Positions 6,400 through 7,971 of a stretch of 7,971 nucleotides of DNA are shown here, one piece after another. A model generated the notes under the pieces. The model worked only from the letters and a program-made list of their open reading frames with translations. It made no database searches and was not told the DNA's origin. The translations under genes and the position numbers were made by a program. How positions within the stretch are numbered: position 1 is the first letter of the stretch; each line of letters opens with the position of its first letter. Location: assembly GCA_964589635.1 (NCBI GenBank), contig CAZPRI010000025.1, positions 1 to 7,971 of the forward strand. The letters run 5' to 3'. This stretch comes from CAZUCU01 sp964589635. GTDB taxonomy: Bacteria; Patescibacteriota; Minisyncoccia; Phycocordibacterales; JAACPR01.

Positions 6400-6405
6400 A
6401 TTATA
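6400..6405 (-). promoter_or_regulatory. -10 box (TATAAT) of the 61-aa/DUF2914 operon
   Basis: A consensus TATAAT on the minus strand is separated from the ATG at 6393 by exactly six bases (TGAAAA). The expected start of transcription is the A of ATG. A convincing -35 is not visible, and the TG of an extended -10 is absent. Confidence 0.5.
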
Positions 6406-6435
6406 TCTTAAACCCTACTGAATAAGTATTTAATG

Positions 6436-6464
6436 TAGACAAAACATCCATAAATTAGTAATAT
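6436..6464 (+). promoter_or_regulatory. sigma70-type promoter of tRNA-His
   Basis: TAGACA (6436-6441), a 17-base spacer, and TAATAT (6459-6464) make a good vegetative promoter. Transcription should start near 6471, leaving a 5' leader of about four bases before the tRNA for RNase P to remove. Confidence 0.72.
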
Positions 6465-6474
6465 CTCTTCACAT

Positions 6475-6547
6475 GGCGACTATGGTATAACGGTTAACAT
6501 AGAGGTTTGTGGAACCTTTGATTCGGGTTCGATTCCCGATAGTCGCC
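6475..6547 (+). tRNA. tRNA-His (anticodon GTG)
   Basis: The acceptor GCGACTA (6476-6482) pairs fully with TAGTCGC (6540-6546). The anticodon stem GAGGT (6502-6506) pairs with ACCTT (6514-6518), and the loop TTGTGGA holds GTG at 6509-6511. The T arm TCGGG-TTCGATT-CCCGA lies at 6523-6539. The encoded extra G at position -1 (6475) faces discriminator C73 (6547), the identity element for histidyl-tRNA synthetase. The 3' CCA is not fully encoded (only CA follows C73), so it must be added by the CCA enzyme. The D stem is weak: G485-T500 wobble and an A-C mismatch in my fold (last three digits of 6485 and 6500). Confidence 0.95.
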
Positions 6548-6551
6548 CATG

Positions 6552-6584
6552 AAAAAAGCCGGATACTTCGTATCCGGCTTTTTT
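6552..6584. terminator. strong bidirectional terminator between tRNA-His and the exchanger gene
   Basis: AAAAAAGCCGGATAC (6552-6566) pairs perfectly over 15 bases with GTATCCGGCTTTTTT (6570-6584) around a TTC loop. A/T runs flank it on both sides, so it works in both directions: for the tRNA ending five bases upstream and for the convergent gene whose stop is at 6597. CATG occurs on both outer flanks (6548-6551 and 6590-6593). Confidence 0.92.
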
Positions 6585-6596
6585 GTTTTCATGGAC

Positions 6597-7529
6597 TTAG
6601 AAAAAGCCAAATAATTTTGAAATGAAAATTATATATATCAAAACAAAGAAAATACCTTCTTGAAGATGGATTCTTTTCGATATTCCTGAAATAACAAAAA
6701 CTAAGGTCGTCGCTAATAAAACAGGAAGTCCAAGTTTTAAAGTAGCGTCGTCAATAATGAGCGTTGAAAATAAGCCAGGTATTCCAACAACCCCTAGAGC
6801 ATTGAAAACATTTGAACCAATAATATTCCCCACCGCAACCTCCGATCTTCCTTTCAATGCTGCCTTTATGGAAACGAGTAATTCTGGCAAAGAAGTTCCG
6901 AAAGCGATTGCAGCTATTGAAATAACGCCTGGAGCAATATTTAAAATTGTTGAAAGTTCTACAACTGACTTAATCAAATAGTTTGCACCAATAGCGAGTC
7001 CGAGTACCCCAACCACCAGTATCAAAGTATCCATAGGTTTTGGGTTTGCTTTTACGTCTATATTTAAATCATCACCATCATCTTTATATTTAATTGAAAA
7101 CCAAATATATGAGACAAGAGAGAACGTCAAAATAACTGCTTCAGGTAAGTTTATAACTCCATCATAAGCAGTTATTAGCAGAAGGAAATAAGAAAGCGTT
7201 ACAAGTGGAAGATCAAGATTTATTAAATCTTTTGTCACAGTAATTTTTTTAGCAAAAATTGCCGTTATACCAATGACCAATAAAATGTTAGCGATATTTG
7301 AACCAACAGCGTTTGCAACAACAATCTCCGTTGTCCCCTGAAAAACAGCAAACAAAGAAGATATTAATTCAGGGAATGATGTCCCCACACCAACAATAAC
7401 CACACCAACAACAAAAGGTGAAAGTCCGATCTTTAATCCAATCTTCTCAGAACTTTCTAAAAGCCAATCCGTGCTCTTCACTAGTAAAATAAGCGATACA
7501 ATAAAAACTAAAATCCAAATTAAAATCAT
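6597..7529 (-). CDS. Na+/Ca2+ exchanger family protein (CaCA superfamily, YrbG-like)
   Basis: A cation antiporter of the inner membrane, 310 residues from the ATG at 7529, with about ten hydrophobic segments. Two inverted alpha repeats carry the ion-binding motifs. Repeat 1 has GVGTSFPEL with T50, S51 and E54, then GSNIANI with N81. Repeat 2 has AFGTSLPEL with T212, S213 and E216, then GSNVFN with N243. From memory, the archaeal NCX_Mj ligands are E54, N81, E213 and D240, so three of the four are kept and the Asp is Asn here. A hydrophilic loop around residues 148-166 (KYKDDGDDLNIDVK) separates the halves. Exact ions cannot be told from sequence. The frame extends to a TTG at 7550, but a TATAAT six bases before the ATG and the agreement in numbering with NCX_Mj support the shorter form. 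Confidence 0.92.
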   Translation of the reverse strand: MILIWILVFIVSLILLVKSTDWLLESSEKIGLKIGLSPFVVGVVIVGVGTSFPELISSLFAVFQGTTEIVVANAVGSNIANILLVIGITAIFAKKITVTKDLINLDLPLVTLSYFLLLITAYDGVINLPEAVILTFSLVSYIWFSIKYKDDGDDLNIDVKANPKPMDTLILVVGVLGLAIGANYLIKSVVELSTILNIAPGVISIAAIAFGTSLPELLVSIKAALKGRSEVAVGNIIGSNVFNALGVVGIPGLFSTLIIDDATLKLGLPVLLATTLVFVISGISKRIHLQEGIFFVLIYIIFISKLFGFF

Positions 7530-7535
7530 AGACTC

Positions 7536-7544
7536 ATTATAACA
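7536..7544 (-). promoter_or_regulatory. extended -10 promoter (TGtTATAAT) of the exchanger gene
   Basis: On the minus strand TATAAT (7541 to 7536) is preceded by TG in the extended position. It is followed by exactly six bases (GAGTCT) before ATG, predicting a leaderless mRNA. TTGAGG 19 bases upstream may serve as -35; it lies in the terminator stem of the preceding gene. Confidence 0.6.
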
Positions 7545-7548
7545 ATAC

Positions 7549-7580
7549 AAATAAAAAATACCTCAAAATAATGAGGTATT
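7549..7580 (-). terminator. intrinsic terminator of the helical-repeat gene
   Basis: On the minus strand AATACCTCA (7580-7572) pairs over nine bases with TGAGGTATT (7565-7557) around a six-base loop, followed by TTTTATTT. It lies 18 bases after the stop of the gene at 7599 and overlaps the promoter of the next gene. Confidence 0.75.
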
Positions 7581-7598
7581 CTTGAATAGGGCTATAAA

Positions 7599-7971
7599 TT
7601 ATTTATTTCTACTAGTTTTTTCTACTTTAAAATCTCTAGATAATCCAGCATTTTCCATAAGAGCTCTTGCACCCTCATGATCTCCGCTTTCTCTTAGTTT
7701 ATGGGCTTCGATTAGTGTTTCGAACTTATCTTCCGTATCTATTGCTTCTCCCATGCGTGTTTCTTTTGTTAATCCTATGAAGGAATCATAGTCCTCAGAA
7801 TCAATAAATTCTTCAAATCTCTTTTGCTTATAAAGTTTCATGTTGTTACCTTTCTGCACATATAGACCATTCTCATCTATTAATTCGTTTGCCTCATCAT
7901 AATTACCTTCTCTTCTCAACTCTCTAACCTCTTCAAGAATAGATTGTTGAGTCTCTGTGAGTATCGTATTT
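7599..7971 (-). CDS. helical-repeat protein, 5' end cut by the window edge
   Basis: The frame is open from the right edge to a TAA at 7599, so at least 123 residues are present and the start lies outside. A TTG at 7919 is possible but is an internal leucine in a continuous helix (TETQQSILEEVRELRREG). The protein is acidic, soluble, almost all helix, and has no membrane segment in the visible part. It contains two 19-residue copies of the same motif, L-R-x-x-G-x4-A-x2-L-x4-G-L, at 7919-7863 (LRREGNYDEANELIDENGL) and 7697-7641 (LRESGDHEGARALMENAGL). Between them lies a related FEEFIDSEDYDSFIGLTKE unit. The pattern, two short helices with a Gly turn, recalls TPR-like repeats common in CPR proteins, and the likely role is protein binding. 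The C-terminus is basic (KVEKTSRNK). No named family is recognised. Confidence 0.75.
   Translation of the reverse strand, partial: NTILTETQQSILEEVRELRREGNYDEANELIDENGLYVQKGNNMKLYKQKRFEEFIDSEDYDSFIGLTKETRMGEAIDTEDKFETLIEAHKLRESGDHEGARALMENAGLSRDFKVEKTSRNK

Noticed and set aside
6757..6981. Plus-strand open frame inside the exchanger gene
   Set aside because: Antisense shadow of the conserved alpha-2 repeat, with no family resemblance or start signals.
7530..7550. TTG start for the exchanger giving seven extra residues
   Set aside because: The TATAAT promoter lies inside these codons, so they are probably not transcribed as coding sequence.

Overview
The window looks like chromosomal housekeeping DNA from a small-genome, AT-rich bacterium, most likely a member of the Patescibacteria (CPR). 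The grounds are inference from several traits together: low GC, very short intergenic gaps, a 7-TM plus DUF2914 membrane protein of a kind I associate with these genomes, a short acidic protein built from small helical repeats, and several genes whose -10 box sits so close to the ATG that the mRNA should be leaderless. Genes end in TAA, TAG or (NADAR gene) TGA, so the sequence gives no reason to assume TGA recoding.

Layout. Positions 34-204 (minus) hold a 56-residue tail-anchored membrane protein. A 95-nt rod-shaped inverted repeat at 295-389 follows, lying just downstream of nrdB. Positions 412-4002 (minus) are a two-gene ribonucleotide reductase operon, nrdA then nrdB in transcription order. 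NrdB has the sequence signature of a class Ic, radical-Tyr-less Mn/Fe subunit. A divergent AT-rich promoter region (4003-4255) separates this operon from a 38-codon cysteine-free rpmJ (L36) gene on the plus strand (4256-4372). rpmJ converges on a NADAR-family (YbiA-like) N-glycosidase gene on the minus strand (4417-4950), and both appear to share one bidirectional terminator.

Positions 5124-6393 (minus) are a two-gene operon: a 61-residue unknown protein followed by the 7-TM/DUF2914 protein, whose Shine-Dalgarno lies in the end of the first gene. A tRNA-His(GTG) gene on the plus strand (6475-6547) has a clear sigma70-type promoter. It shares a second bidirectional terminator with a convergent Na+/Ca2+-exchanger-family gene (6597-7529, minus). 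The right edge cuts the 5' part of a gene on the minus strand (7599-7971), which encodes a helical-repeat protein.

How they work together. nrdA and nrdB form one enzyme for dNTP synthesis. L36 and tRNA-His serve translation. The exchanger handles cation homeostasis. NADAR may clear damaged riboflavin intermediates or ADP-ribose-type adducts. No mobile element, CRISPR array, phage or obvious defence island is visible. The observations most worth a second look are the class Ic NrdB, the -10-to-ATG spacing of exactly six bases at three genes, the 95-nt rod structure, and the L36 lacking all four zinc ligands.
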